From assembly GCA_035264765.1 (NCBI GenBank), contig DATFPQ010000006.1, forward strand, positions 1 to 17,359: DNA of 17,359 bases, written 5' to 3'. The stretch comes from DATFPQ01 sp035264765 (GTDB lineage Bacteria; Actinomycetota; Actinomycetes; Actinomycetales; Angustibacteraceae). Below are positions 6,603 to 14,685 of this stretch, piece after piece; position 1 is the stretch's first letter; each line of letters starts with the position of its first letter. A program made the translations under genes and the position numbers. Below the pieces are notes generated by a model that did no database searches, was not told where the DNA came from, and saw nothing but the letters and a program-made list of their open reading frames with translations.

Positions 6603-8196
6603 CCTCGACGCCGTGCCTGGACCCGCTGGAACGACGCCGGCCGGCCTGAGACCCTCCACGAACCCCGGTTGCTCCCTCGCGTCCGTGGCCGACGCGGCGG
6701 GTGCGGACCGGACCGCGCTGGACCCGTCGGCCGTGGCGGTCCAGGTCACCGGCGTCACCCTCGACTCCCGCTCGGTGCGGCCCGGCGACCTGTACGCCGC
6801 ACTGCCGGGAGCACGGGCGCACGGCGCCGACTTCGCCGCCGCGGTGCAGGCGTCCGGTGCCGTGGCCGTGGTCACCGACCTCGAGGGTGCCCGACGGCTC
6901 GTCGACCAGGGGTGCACGCTGCCGGCGGTCGTGGTGGCGGACCCGCGCGCCGTTCTGGGCGCCGTGTCCGCGCAGGTGTACGGCTCGCCCGCCCGCGACC
7001 TGCAGCTGATCGGCGTCACCGGCACGAACGGCAAGACGACGACGACGTACCTCCTGGACGCCGTCCTGCGCGCGGCCGGCCGGACCACCGGCCTCGTCGG
7101 CACCGTCGAGATCCGGGTGGCCGACCAGCGGGTTCCTAGCGTGCGGACGACGCCGGAGGCACCCGAGCTGCACGGCCTGCTGGCGGCCATGCGGGAGCGG
7201 GGCGTCGACGTGTGCTCGATGGAGGTCTCCAGCCAGGCGCTGGCACAGCACCGCGTGGACGGCGCGGTGTACGACGTGGCGGCCTTCACGAACTTCAGCC
7301 AGGACCACCTGGAGCTGCACGGCGACATGGCGTCCTACCTCGCCGCCAAGGTGCTGCTGCTCACCCCGGAGCACAGCCGAGAGGCGGTCGTCGTGATCGA
7401 CGACGAGGGCAGCCGGACCGCCGCCGCAAGGGCCACGGTGCCGGTCACCACACTGTCGTCCGCCGCCGGCTCCGACGCCGACTGGTACGTCGTCGACCGC
7501 AACCCGACCGCGGCGGGCACGGACTTCGTGCTGCAGCACGCCGCCAACGGGCAGCGGCTGGCCCTTCACTGCCCCCTGCCCGGCGACTTCAACGTGACCA
7601 ACGCCGCCCTCGCCGCCGTCGTCCTGCTGCGCGCCGGGCTGTCCGCCCGGGAGGTCGCCGACGGCCTGGCCGCCGCCGGCGGCGTGCCGGGCCGGATGGA
7701 ATGGGTCGGGCCGGCGGGGGCCGGACCGCTTGCCGTGGTGGACTACGCGCACACCCCCCGAGCGGTCGCGGCCGCGCTGGCCGCCCTGCGACCCGGGACG
7801 ACCGGCCGGCTGGTCGTGGTGCTCGGCGCCGGCGGCGACCGCGACCCGGGCAAGCGCGGCCCGATGGGTGCCGCGGCCGCTCTGGGGGCCGACGTCGTCG
7901 TGGTCACCGACGACAACCCGCGCAGCGAGGACCCGGCCGCCATCCGCGCTGCCGTGCTCGCCGGCGCCCGGGAGGCGGCGGCCGGATCCGGCGCCGAGGT
8001 GCTCGAGGTGCCGGACCGGCGAGAGGCGATCCGCCGGGCGGTGGCCCGCACCGGTCCGGGAGACGTGCTCCTGGTCGCGGGCAAGGGTCACGAGACCGGC
8101 CAGGAGGTCGCGGGCGTCCTGCACCCCTTCGACGACCGCGACGAGCTGCGGGCCGCACTTGCCGACGTCCGCCCGACCCCGGAGCCGTCCCGATGA
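6592..8196 (+). CDS. murE: MurE, UDP-MurNAc-L-Ala-D-Glu:diaminopimelate ligase
   Basis: The product has 534 residues. It is a cytoplasmic Mur ligase that adds the third amino acid of the stem peptide using ATP. The P-loop is GTNGKTTT (144-151). Downstream come TTPEAPELHG, the MEVSS segment, the Lys in YLAAKVLLL (K253) that is carbamylated in the family, DYAHTP, DNPRSED (from 441) and GKGHE. DNPR marks enzymes adding diaminopimelate instead of lysine; the motif does not tell meso- from LL-DAP. Start choice is uncertain: the GTG at 6592 overlaps the end of ftsI by 11 bp but has no clear Shine-Dalgarno site, and neither does the GTG at 6613. The former favours coupled translation. Confidence 0.95.
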   Translation: MTGNLDAVPGPAGTTPAGLRPSTNPGCSLASVADAAGADRTALDPSAVAVQVTGVTLDSRSVRPGDLYAALPGARAHGADFAAAVQASGAVAVVTDLEGARRLVDQGCTLPAVVVADPRAVLGAVSAQVYGSPARDLQLIGVTGTNGKTTTTYLLDAVLRAAGRTTGLVGTVEIRVADQRVPSVRTTPEAPELHGLLAAMRERGVDVCSMEVSSQALAQHRVDGAVYDVAAFTNFSQDHLELHGDMASYLAAKVLLLTPEHSREAVVVIDDEGSRTAAARATVPVTTLSSAAGSDADWYVVDRNPTAAGTDFVLQHAANGQRLALHCPLPGDFNVTNAALAAVVLLRAGLSAREVADGLAAAGGVPGRMEWVGPAGAGPLAVVDYAHTPRAVAAALAALRPGTTGRLVVVLGAGGDRDPGKRGPMGAAAALGADVVVVTDDNPRSEDPAAIRAAVLAGAREAAAGSGAEVLEVPDRREAIRRAVARTGPGDVLLVAGKGHETGQEVAGVLHPFDDRDELRAALADVRPTPEPSR

Positions 8197-9584
8197 TCCC
8201 CCTTTCCCTCGCCGACGTCGCCACGATCGTCGGCGCGAAGCTGCACGGCGACCCGGAGGCCGTGGTCGACGGGCCGGTGGTCACCGACGCACGCGAGTGC
8301 GGGCCCGGGAGCCTGTTCGTCGCCCGGGTGGGCGAGCACGCGGACGGCCACGACTACGTGCCGCAGGCGGTCGAGCGGGGCGCGGTCGCCGCGCTCGTCA
8401 CCCGGCCGGTCGAGGGGCTCGCCTCGCTCGTGGTGGACGACGTGCAGGCCGCCTTCGAGGCCCTGGCCCGCGGAGTCGTCGACCGGCTGCCGGACCTGAC
8501 TGTCGTGGCCGTCACCGGATCGTCCGGCAAGACCAGCACGAAGGACCTGCTTGCGCAGGTGCTGTCAGAGCTGGGGCCGACCGTGGCCGCGCGCGAGTCA
8601 TACAACTCCGAGGTGGGCGTGCCGCTGACCGTGCTCCAGGTCCGGCCGGACACGCGGTACCTGGTCGTCGAGATGGGGGCCCGTGGCGTCGGGCACATCG
8701 CCCACGCCACCCGCGTGGTGCCGCCCGACGTCTCGGTCGTGCTGAACGTGGGATCGGCGCACCTCGGCGAGTTCGGCTCGGTGGAGGCGGTCGCCGACGC
8801 CAAGAGCGAGCTGGTGCGCGGGCTGCGGCCGGACGCGCTCGCCGTCCTCAACGCCGACGACCCGCGGGTGCGGGCCATGGCCGCGTCGACCCGCGCCCGC
8901 GTGGCGCTGGTGGGCCAGTCCGCCGATGCCGCGGTCCGGGCCGAGGACGTGCAGCTCGACGACCAGGCCCGGGCCGCCTTCGTGCTGCGGGTGGGCGGCC
9001 GGAGCGCGCCGGTCCGCCTCGCGCTGCACGGCGAGCACCACGTGGGCAACGCCCTCGCCGTGGCGGCCGTCGCGCTCGAGCTCGGCATGGACCTCGACGA
9101 CGTCGCCGCCGCCCTCGGCCACGGCCGGCCGGTGAGCCGGTGGCGGATGGAGGTCACCGAGCGCCCGGACGGCGTCACCGTGGTGAACGACGCGTACAAC
9201 GCCAACCCGGAGTCGATGCGCGCGGCGCTCAAGGCGCTCGTCGCCATGGGCCGCGGCCGGCGGACCTGGGCGGTGCTGGGGGAGATGCTCGAGCTCGGCG
9301 CCGACAGTGTGGCCGAGCACGACGCGATCGGCCGGATGGCGGTGCGCCTGGACGTCTCCCGGCTGGTCGCCGTCGGCGCCGGCGCCCGCGCCCTGCACAC
9401 CGGTGCCGTGATGGAGGGGTCGTGGGGTGAGGAGTCGATGCACGTGCCCGACCTCGACGCCGCCTACCAGCTGCTGCAGCGCGAGCTGCGTGAGGGAGAC
9501 GTGGTGCTGCTGAAGTCGAGCCGGGACGCCGGGCTGCGCGCTCTCGGGGACCGCCTGGCGAACGGAGGCGAGGTCCGGGCGTGA
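8193..9584 (+). CDS. murF: MurF, UDP-MurNAc-tripeptide:D-Ala-D-Ala ligase
   Basis: The product has 463 residues, normal for MurF. It adds the D-Ala-D-Ala dipeptide to complete the cytoplasmic pentapeptide precursor. The P-loop is GSSGKTSTK (109-117), followed by ESYNSEVGVPLT, VVEMGARGVGHI, the GSAHLGEFGS segment and the MurF hallmark NDAYNANPES (332-341). The ATG at 8193 overlaps the murE stop (ATGA, 8193-8196). A longer in-frame extension upstream reads through murE in a wrong frame and was discarded. No D-Ala-D-Ala ligase gene lies nearby, so the dipeptide must be made from a locus elsewhere. Confidence 0.96.
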   Translation: MIPLSLADVATIVGAKLHGDPEAVVDGPVVTDARECGPGSLFVARVGEHADGHDYVPQAVERGAVAALVTRPVEGLASLVVDDVQAAFEALARGVVDRLPDLTVVAVTGSSGKTSTKDLLAQVLSELGPTVAARESYNSEVGVPLTVLQVRPDTRYLVVEMGARGVGHIAHATRVVPPDVSVVLNVGSAHLGEFGSVEAVADAKSELVRGLRPDALAVLNADDPRVRAMAASTRARVALVGQSADAAVRAEDVQLDDQARAAFVLRVGGRSAPVRLALHGEHHVGNALAVAAVALELGMDLDDVAAALGHGRPVSRWRMEVTERPDGVTVVNDAYNANPESMRAALKALVAMGRGRRTWAVLGEMLELGADSVAEHDAIGRMAVRLDVSRLVAVGAGARALHTGAVMEGSWGEESMHVPDLDAAYQLLQRELREGDVVLLKSSRDAGLRALGDRLANGGEVRA

Positions 9585-10681
9585 AGGCTGTCCTGATCGC
9601 CGCCGCGGTCTCGTTGATGGTGGGCCTCCTGGGCACGCCGCTGTACATCCGGTTCCTCGTCAAGCGGGGCTACGGCCAGTTCATCCGGGACGACGGCCCG
9701 ACGTCCCACCACACCAAGCGCGGGACGCCCACCATGGGCGGGGCGGTGATCATCGGGGGCACCCTGTCGGCGTACGCCCTGGCGCACCTGCTGACCTGGA
9801 CGCCTCCGACGATGAGCGCGCTGCTGGTGCTGTTCCTGATGACCGGCCTGGGCTTCGTCGGGTTCCTGGACGACTACATCAAGATCTCCAAGCAGCGCAG
9901 CCTCGGGCTGCGGGCGTTGCCCAAGCTGATCGGCCAGTCGCTGGTGTCGGTGCTGTTCGCCGTCCTCGTGCTGCAGTTCCCGAACCACCTGTTCCGCACG
10001 CCGGCGTCCACGCAGATCTCCTTCATCCGCGACACCCGGCTCGACCTCGCGTTCGCGGGTCCGGCGCTGGGACTGATGCTGTTCATCGTCTGGGCCTACG
10101 TGATGATCGCCGCGGCCAGCAATGGGGTGAACCTCACCGACGGGCTGGACGGCCTGGCGACCGGCGCCAGCACGCTGGTCTTCGCGGCGTACGTGCTGAT
10201 CGGCACGTGGCAGTCCAACCAGAGCTGCCAGAACCTGGCCGACGGCGTGACGGGGCCCTCGGCGCTGCGCTGCTACGAGGTCCGCGACCCGCGCGACCTC
10301 GCGGTGGTGGCGGCCTGCGTCATGGGCTCGTGCATCGGGTTCCTGTGGTGGAACGCCTCACCCGCCAAGATCTTCATGGGCGACACCGGCTCCCTGGCGC
10401 TGGGCGGCGCGCTCGCCGGGCTGGCGATCACCAGCCGCACCGAGATCCTGCTGCTCGTCGTCGGCGGGCTGTTCGTGCTGATCACCCTGTCCGTCATCCT
10501 GCAGGTGGGGTCGTTCAAGCTGACCGGCAAGCGGATCTTTCGCATGGCGCCGCTGCAGCACCACTTCGAGCTGATCGGCTGGCAGGAGGTCACCATCGTC
10601 ATCCGGTTCTGGATCATCGCCGGCCTGTTCGTGGCGCTGGCGCTGGGCATCTTCTACGCGGAGTGGGTGGTGGGCGCGTGA
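9581..10681 (+). CDS. mraY: MraY, phospho-MurNAc-pentapeptide translocase
   Basis: The product has 366 residues with about ten membrane helices. It transfers phospho-MurNAc-pentapeptide from UDP to undecaprenyl phosphate, giving lipid I. The conserved acidic residues are present: D97 and D98 in LDDYIK, D187 and D190 in NLTDGLDG, and D268 in FMGDTGS. The histidine motif PLQHHFEL (H327, H328) is also intact. The GTG start at 9581 overlaps the murF stop (GTGA) and follows GAGG (9570-9573) by 7 nt. The loop after helix 6, predicted to lie outside the membrane, holds two cysteines (C216, C231), a possible disulfide. Confidence 0.96.
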   Translation: MKAVLIAAAVSLMVGLLGTPLYIRFLVKRGYGQFIRDDGPTSHHTKRGTPTMGGAVIIGGTLSAYALAHLLTWTPPTMSALLVLFLMTGLGFVGFLDDYIKISKQRSLGLRALPKLIGQSLVSVLFAVLVLQFPNHLFRTPASTQISFIRDTRLDLAFAGPALGLMLFIVWAYVMIAAASNGVNLTDGLDGLATGASTLVFAAYVLIGTWQSNQSCQNLADGVTGPSALRCYEVRDPRDLAVVAACVMGSCIGFLWWNASPAKIFMGDTGSLALGGALAGLAITSRTEILLLVVGGLFVLITLSVILQVGSFKLTGKRIFRMAPLQHHFELIGWQEVTIVIRFWIIAGLFVALALGIFYAEWVVGA

Positions 10682-10700
10682 GAACCCCGAGGGACCCCGC

Positions 10701-12194
10701 ATGAGCGGGGGTATGAGCCGCGATCGGCTGGCGACGCTCACCAGCGCCGAGGCGGACTGGGCTGGCCTCGACGTCGTCGTGGCGGGGGCCGGCATCAGCG
10801 GGTTCGCCGCGGCCGACACGCTGATCCAGCGCGGCGCCCGGGTCAGCGTCGTGGACGGGCGGACCGACCTCGGCGACCGGGGTGAGCTGCTGCGCATCCT
10901 CGGCGCCGAGCTGCACCTGGGCGAGGACGCCACCCGCCGCCTTCCGCGCCGACCCGACGTCGTCGTGACCTCGCCGGGCTGGCGACCCGACCAGCCGCTG
11001 CTCGTGGCCGCCCAGCAGGCGGGCGTGCCGGTGTGGGGTGAGGTCGAGCTGGCCTGGCGCATGCGCCGGCGGGAGGGCGCCGCGCCCTGGCTGATCCTGA
11101 CCGGCACCAACGGCAAGACCACGACCGTCCGGATGCTGACCTCGATGCTGCAGGCCGCCGGCCTGCGCGCGGTGGCCGCCGGCAACGTCGGCGCGCCGCT
11201 GCTCGACGCGGTGGTGCACCCGGAGCCGTACGACGTCCTCGCGGTGGAGCTGTCGAGCTTCCAGCTGCACTGGCTCGGCCCGGACCGGGAGCACTCGGTG
11301 TCCCCGCTCGCGAGCGCCGTCCTCAACGTCGCCCCAGACCACGTCGACTGGCACGGGTCCCTCGAGGCGTACGCCCGGGACAAGGGTGAGGTGTACCAGC
11401 GCACTCAGAAGGCCTGCGTGTACAACGTCGCGGACTCGCGCACGGAACAGCTGGTGCGCGACGCCGACGTGGTCGAGGGCTGCCGGGCGGTCGGGTTCAC
11501 CCGCGGCGTCCCCTCGGTCGGCATGGTGGGGGTCGTCGACGACGTCCTCGCCGACCGCGCGTTCGTCGAGGAGCGACGGACGTCGGCCGCCGAGCTGGGC
11601 AGCCTCGACGACGTACGCGGGTCCGCGCCCACGCTCGCGCCGCACCAGGTCGACAACGCCCTCGCCGCCGCCGCGCTGGCCCGCGCCGCGGGCGTGCGCG
11701 CCTCCGCGGTCCGGGACGGGTTGCGCGGGTTCCGCCCCGACCCGCACCGCATCGCCCTGGTGGCCACGGTCGACGACGTGGCGTACGTCGACGACTCCAA
11801 GGCCACCAACCCGCACGCGGCGGCGGCGTCCCTGGCAGCGTTCGACTCCGTGGTGTGGGTGGCCGGCGGCCTGCTCAAGGGCGCCGACGTCGACGACCTG
11901 GTGCGCCGGCACGCCGGACGGCTGCGCGGCGTGGTGCTGCTGGGGCGCGACCGCGACCAGATCGCCGCCGCCATCGCACGACACGCCCCAGATGTCCCCG
12001 TCGTCGACGTCGCGAGCACCGAGGATGGCGTCATGGAGACGGTGGTGCGGGCCGCCGCGCGGATCGCCCGGCCCGGGGACACGGTGCTGCTCGCGCCCGC
12101 CGCGGCTTCGATGGACATCTTCCGCGACTACGCCCAGCGCGGGGAGGAGTTCGCCGCCGCCGTCCGCCGGCATGCGTCGGGGCGGAGGGACTGA
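10701..12194 (+). CDS. murD: MurD, UDP-MurNAc-L-Ala:D-Glu ligase
   Basis: The product has 497 residues. It adds D-glutamate to UDP-MurNAc-L-Ala. A Rossmann-like N-terminal domain (VVVAGAGISGFAAADTL) is followed by the P-loop GTNGKTTT (135-142), the AVELSSFQLHWL segment, the NVAPDHVDWHGS motif and, in the C-terminal domain, DDSKATNP (364-371). The ATG at 10701 has GAGGGA (10689-10694) 6 nt upstream; a second ATG at 10713 would shorten the protein by four residues. It lies 19 bp after mraY, one of the few true gaps in the operon. Confidence 0.95.
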   Translation: MSGGMSRDRLATLTSAEADWAGLDVVVAGAGISGFAAADTLIQRGARVSVVDGRTDLGDRGELLRILGAELHLGEDATRRLPRRPDVVVTSPGWRPDQPLLVAAQQAGVPVWGEVELAWRMRRREGAAPWLILTGTNGKTTTVRMLTSMLQAAGLRAVAAGNVGAPLLDAVVHPEPYDVLAVELSSFQLHWLGPDREHSVSPLASAVLNVAPDHVDWHGSLEAYARDKGEVYQRTQKACVYNVADSRTEQLVRDADVVEGCRAVGFTRGVPSVGMVGVVDDVLADRAFVEERRTSAAELGSLDDVRGSAPTLAPHQVDNALAAAALARAAGVRASAVRDGLRGFRPDPHRIALVATVDDVAYVDDSKATNPHAAAASLAAFDSVVWVAGGLLKGADVDDLVRRHAGRLRGVVLLGRDRDQIAAAIARHAPDVPVVDVASTEDGVMETVVRAAARIARPGDTVLLAPAAASMDIFRDYAQRGEEFAAAVRRHASGRRD

Positions 12195-12196
12195 GG

Positions 12197-13567
12197 ATGA
12201 GCACCCAGGCTCAGGGGGCCCCTCTGCCCGGCGCGCAGTCCAGGCTGCAGCGGCACCTGCCGGCACTCGCGCGGCTGGAGTCACCCGTCACCACCTACTA
12301 CCTGCTGCTCGGCGCCACCCTGTCGCTGCTGGCCATCGGGCTGGTCATGGTGCTGTCGGCGTCCGCCGTCACGTCGCTGCAGACGTCGGGGTCGTCGTTC
12401 ACGATCTTCCGCAGCCAGCTGCTGTTCGCGGTGCTCGGCATCCCGTTGATGGTCGCCGCCTCCCGGATTCCCGTGCACGGCTGGCGGCGGCTGGGCTGGC
12501 TGCTGCTCGGTGCCGCGGTGATCGGCCAGGCCCTGGTGTTCACCCCGCTGGGCGTGTCGGTCAACGGAAACCGCAACTGGGTCGAGCTGGGCGGTCAGCG
12601 GCTGCAGCCCTCGGAGGGGATGAAGCTCGCCCTGGTGCTGTGGGGCGCCGCCGTGCTGGCCCGCAAGCGGGCGCTGCTGCAGCAGTCGATGCACGTGGTG
12701 GTCCCGCTGCTGTTCCCGGTCGGCACGGTGGCCCTCGGCCTGGTGCTCGCCGGGCACGACCTCGGCACCACGCTGATCCTGCTGCTGATCCTGGGCGCGC
12801 TGCTGTTCGCCGCCGGGGCGCCCGCCCGGATGTTCCTCGCCGCCGGCGCCGCGATGGGGGCGCTGGTCACCGCCCTTGTGGTGACCAGCCCGAACCGGAT
12901 GCAGCGGGTCGCCAGCTGGCTTGCCGGCACCTGCACCGACACGCTCAACACCTGCTTCCAGTCGGTGCACGGCAAGTACGCCCTTGCGGACGGCGGCTGG
13001 TGGGGGGTCGGCCTCGGGGCGAGCCGGGAGAAGTGGTCCTGGCTGCCCGAGGCGCACAACGACTTCATCTTCGCGATCATCGGGGAGGAGCTGGGGCTCC
13101 CGGGCACCCTGGTGGTCCTCGCCCTGTTCCTGGCCCTCGGGTACGCCTGCTTCCGGCTGGTGAGCCGCACCGACGACCTGTTCGTGCGGCTCGCGACAGC
13201 TGCCGCGATGGCGTGGCTGATCGGGCAGATGCTGGTGAACGTGGGCGCGGTCATCGGGATGCTGCCGGTCATCGGCGTGCCGCTCCCGCTCGTGTCGAGC
13301 GGCGGATCGGCGCTCATCATCTCCCTGGTCGTGCTGGGCATGCTGATGTCCTTCGCACGCTCGGAGCCGGGTGCCCACGAGGCCCTCACGGCGCGGGCCG
13401 GGGTGGTTCGCCGGTCGCTCGCGGTGCTGCCGGGCCCGGTGCGCGGAGCGGTGGCGGGGCGTGCTGCTGCCGGACGACGGCTGGCCGGTCGCCGGCTGGC
13501 GGGCGGTCGTACCGGGCGCAGAGCCACCGGGTCCGGACGTCGGGACGCGGGGGAGGGTAGGGCATGA
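12197..13567 (+). CDS. ftsW: FtsW, SEDS-family septal peptidoglycan polymerase
   Basis: The product has 456 residues with about ten membrane helices. FtsW is a glycosyltransferase that polymerises lipid II at the septum with FtsI. Family features are NRNWVELGG in the first large outer loop, the AGHDLGTTLI segment with the likely catalytic Asp (D188), the HNDFIFAIIGEELG segment, and PLVSSGGSALI near the last helix. The large outer loop has two cysteines seven residues apart (C246, C253). The last 57 residues form a cytosolic tail with 15 Arg and only two acidic residues. The ATG at 12197 follows GGAGGGA (12184-12190) by 6 nt and lies 2 bp after murD. The stop overlaps murG (ATGA). Confidence 0.95.
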   Translation: MSTQAQGAPLPGAQSRLQRHLPALARLESPVTTYYLLLGATLSLLAIGLVMVLSASAVTSLQTSGSSFTIFRSQLLFAVLGIPLMVAASRIPVHGWRRLGWLLLGAAVIGQALVFTPLGVSVNGNRNWVELGGQRLQPSEGMKLALVLWGAAVLARKRALLQQSMHVVVPLLFPVGTVALGLVLAGHDLGTTLILLLILGALLFAAGAPARMFLAAGAAMGALVTALVVTSPNRMQRVASWLAGTCTDTLNTCFQSVHGKYALADGGWWGVGLGASREKWSWLPEAHNDFIFAIIGEELGLPGTLVVLALFLALGYACFRLVSRTDDLFVRLATAAAMAWLIGQMLVNVGAVIGMLPVIGVPLPLVSSGGSALIISLVVLGMLMSFARSEPGAHEALTARAGVVRRSLAVLPGPVRGAVAGRAAAGRRLAGRRLAGGRTGRRATGSGRRDAGEGRA

Positions 13568-14685
13568 CCCGCTCGGTCCTGCTCGCCGGGGGCGGGTCCG
13601 CCGGCCACGTCTCGCCGCTGCTGGCTCTCGCCGACTGCCTGCGCCGGCGTGACCCCAGCACGACGTTGACCGCGCTCGGCACCGCGGAGGGGCTGGAGGC
13701 CCGGCTCGTGCCCGCGCGGGGCTACCCGATGATCCCGGTGCCGAAGGTCCCGATGCCGCGGCGACCCGGCCCGGCGCTGCTCCGGCTGCCCGGCCGGCTG
13801 CTGGCGGCCGTGCGCGCGGCCGACCGGGCGCTGACCGAGACCGGTGCGGAGGCGGTGGTGGGCTTCGGTGGCTACGTCTGCACGCCGGCGTACCTCGCCG
13901 CCCGCCGGCGCGGGGTGCCGATCGTCATCCACGAGCAGAACCCGTTGCCCGGCATGGCCAACCGGTTGGGAGCGCGGCTGACCAGGTACGTGGCGACGAC
14001 CTTTCCCGGCACGCCGCTGCCGCACGCCCTCCACGTCGGGATGCCGCTGCGTGCCGAGATCGGCAGCCTCGTGCGCGACTCCCTGCGCGCCGAGGCCCGC
14101 GCCGAGCTGGGCCTGGACGCCGAGCGGACGACGCTGCTGGTGACCGGCGGCTCCCTGGGAGCGCAACGGCTCAACGAGACCTTCGGCGCCGTGGCCGACG
14201 ACCTGCGAGCGGCAGGCGTGCAGGCGCTGCACGTCAGCGGCACCGGCAAGCAGGTGGACGTCCGGCTCTCCGACGACGGCGAGCCGCCGTACGTCGTCCT
14301 GCCGTACATCGACCGGATGGAGCGTGCCTACGCGGCCGCCGACTTCGTGGTCTGCCGCTCCGGGGCCAACACCGTCTGCGAGCTCACCGCCGTCGGCCTG
14401 CCCGCGGCGTACGTGCCACTGCCCGTGGGCAACGGCGAGCAGCGGTTGAACGCCGAGCCGGTGGTCACGGCGGGCGGCGGTCTGCTGGTGGACGATGCGG
14501 ACTGCACGCCGGACTGGGTGCGCCGGACGCTGCTGCCGCTGCTCGCCGACCGGCAGGCGCTGACGGCAATGGGCTTGGCCGCGGGCGCCCTCGGCTCGCC
14601 CCACGCGGACGAGCGGCTGGCCGACCTGGTGGAGGCGGCCGCCGCGGGCCTGGCCCCCTCGGACGTCGCCGGGTGGTCCGCGTGA
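13564..14685 (+). CDS. murG: MurG, lipid II synthase (GlcNAc transferase)
   Basis: The product has 373 residues of the GT28 family. MurG adds GlcNAc from UDP-GlcNAc to lipid I on the inner face of the membrane. The N-terminal glycine-rich loop is GGGSAGHVSP (from residue 9); further signatures are VVGFGGY, VIHEQNPLPGMAN (HEQN at 123-126), the second glycine-rich loop GGSLGAQ (195-201), the CRSGANTVCELTAVGLPA donor-binding region and NGEQRLNAEPV (from 290). The ATG at 13564 overlaps the ftsW stop and has GGAGG (13552-13556) 7 nt upstream. It sits directly between ftsW and murC, the usual order. Confidence 0.96.
   Translation: MTRSVLLAGGGSAGHVSPLLALADCLRRRDPSTTLTALGTAEGLEARLVPARGYPMIPVPKVPMPRRPGPALLRLPGRLLAAVRAADRALTETGAEAVVGFGGYVCTPAYLAARRRGVPIVIHEQNPLPGMANRLGARLTRYVATTFPGTPLPHALHVGMPLRAEIGSLVRDSLRAEARAELGLDAERTTLLVTGGSLGAQRLNETFGAVADDLRAAGVQALHVSGTGKQVDVRLSDDGEPPYVVLPYIDRMERAYAAADFVVCRSGANTVCELTAVGLPAAYVPLPVGNGEQRLNAEPVVTAGGGLLVDDADCTPDWVRRTLLPLLADRQALTAMGLAAGALGSPHADERLADLVEAAAAGLAPSDVAGWSA

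Noticed and set aside
6583..8124. 513-residue minus-strand frame opposite murE
   Set aside because: Shadow of murE; Gly/Arg/His-rich with no domain I recognise.
12595..14604. 669-residue minus-strand frame opposite ftsW and murG
   Set aside because: Antisense shadow of two genes with intact family motifs; composition is typical of a GC-rich complementary frame.
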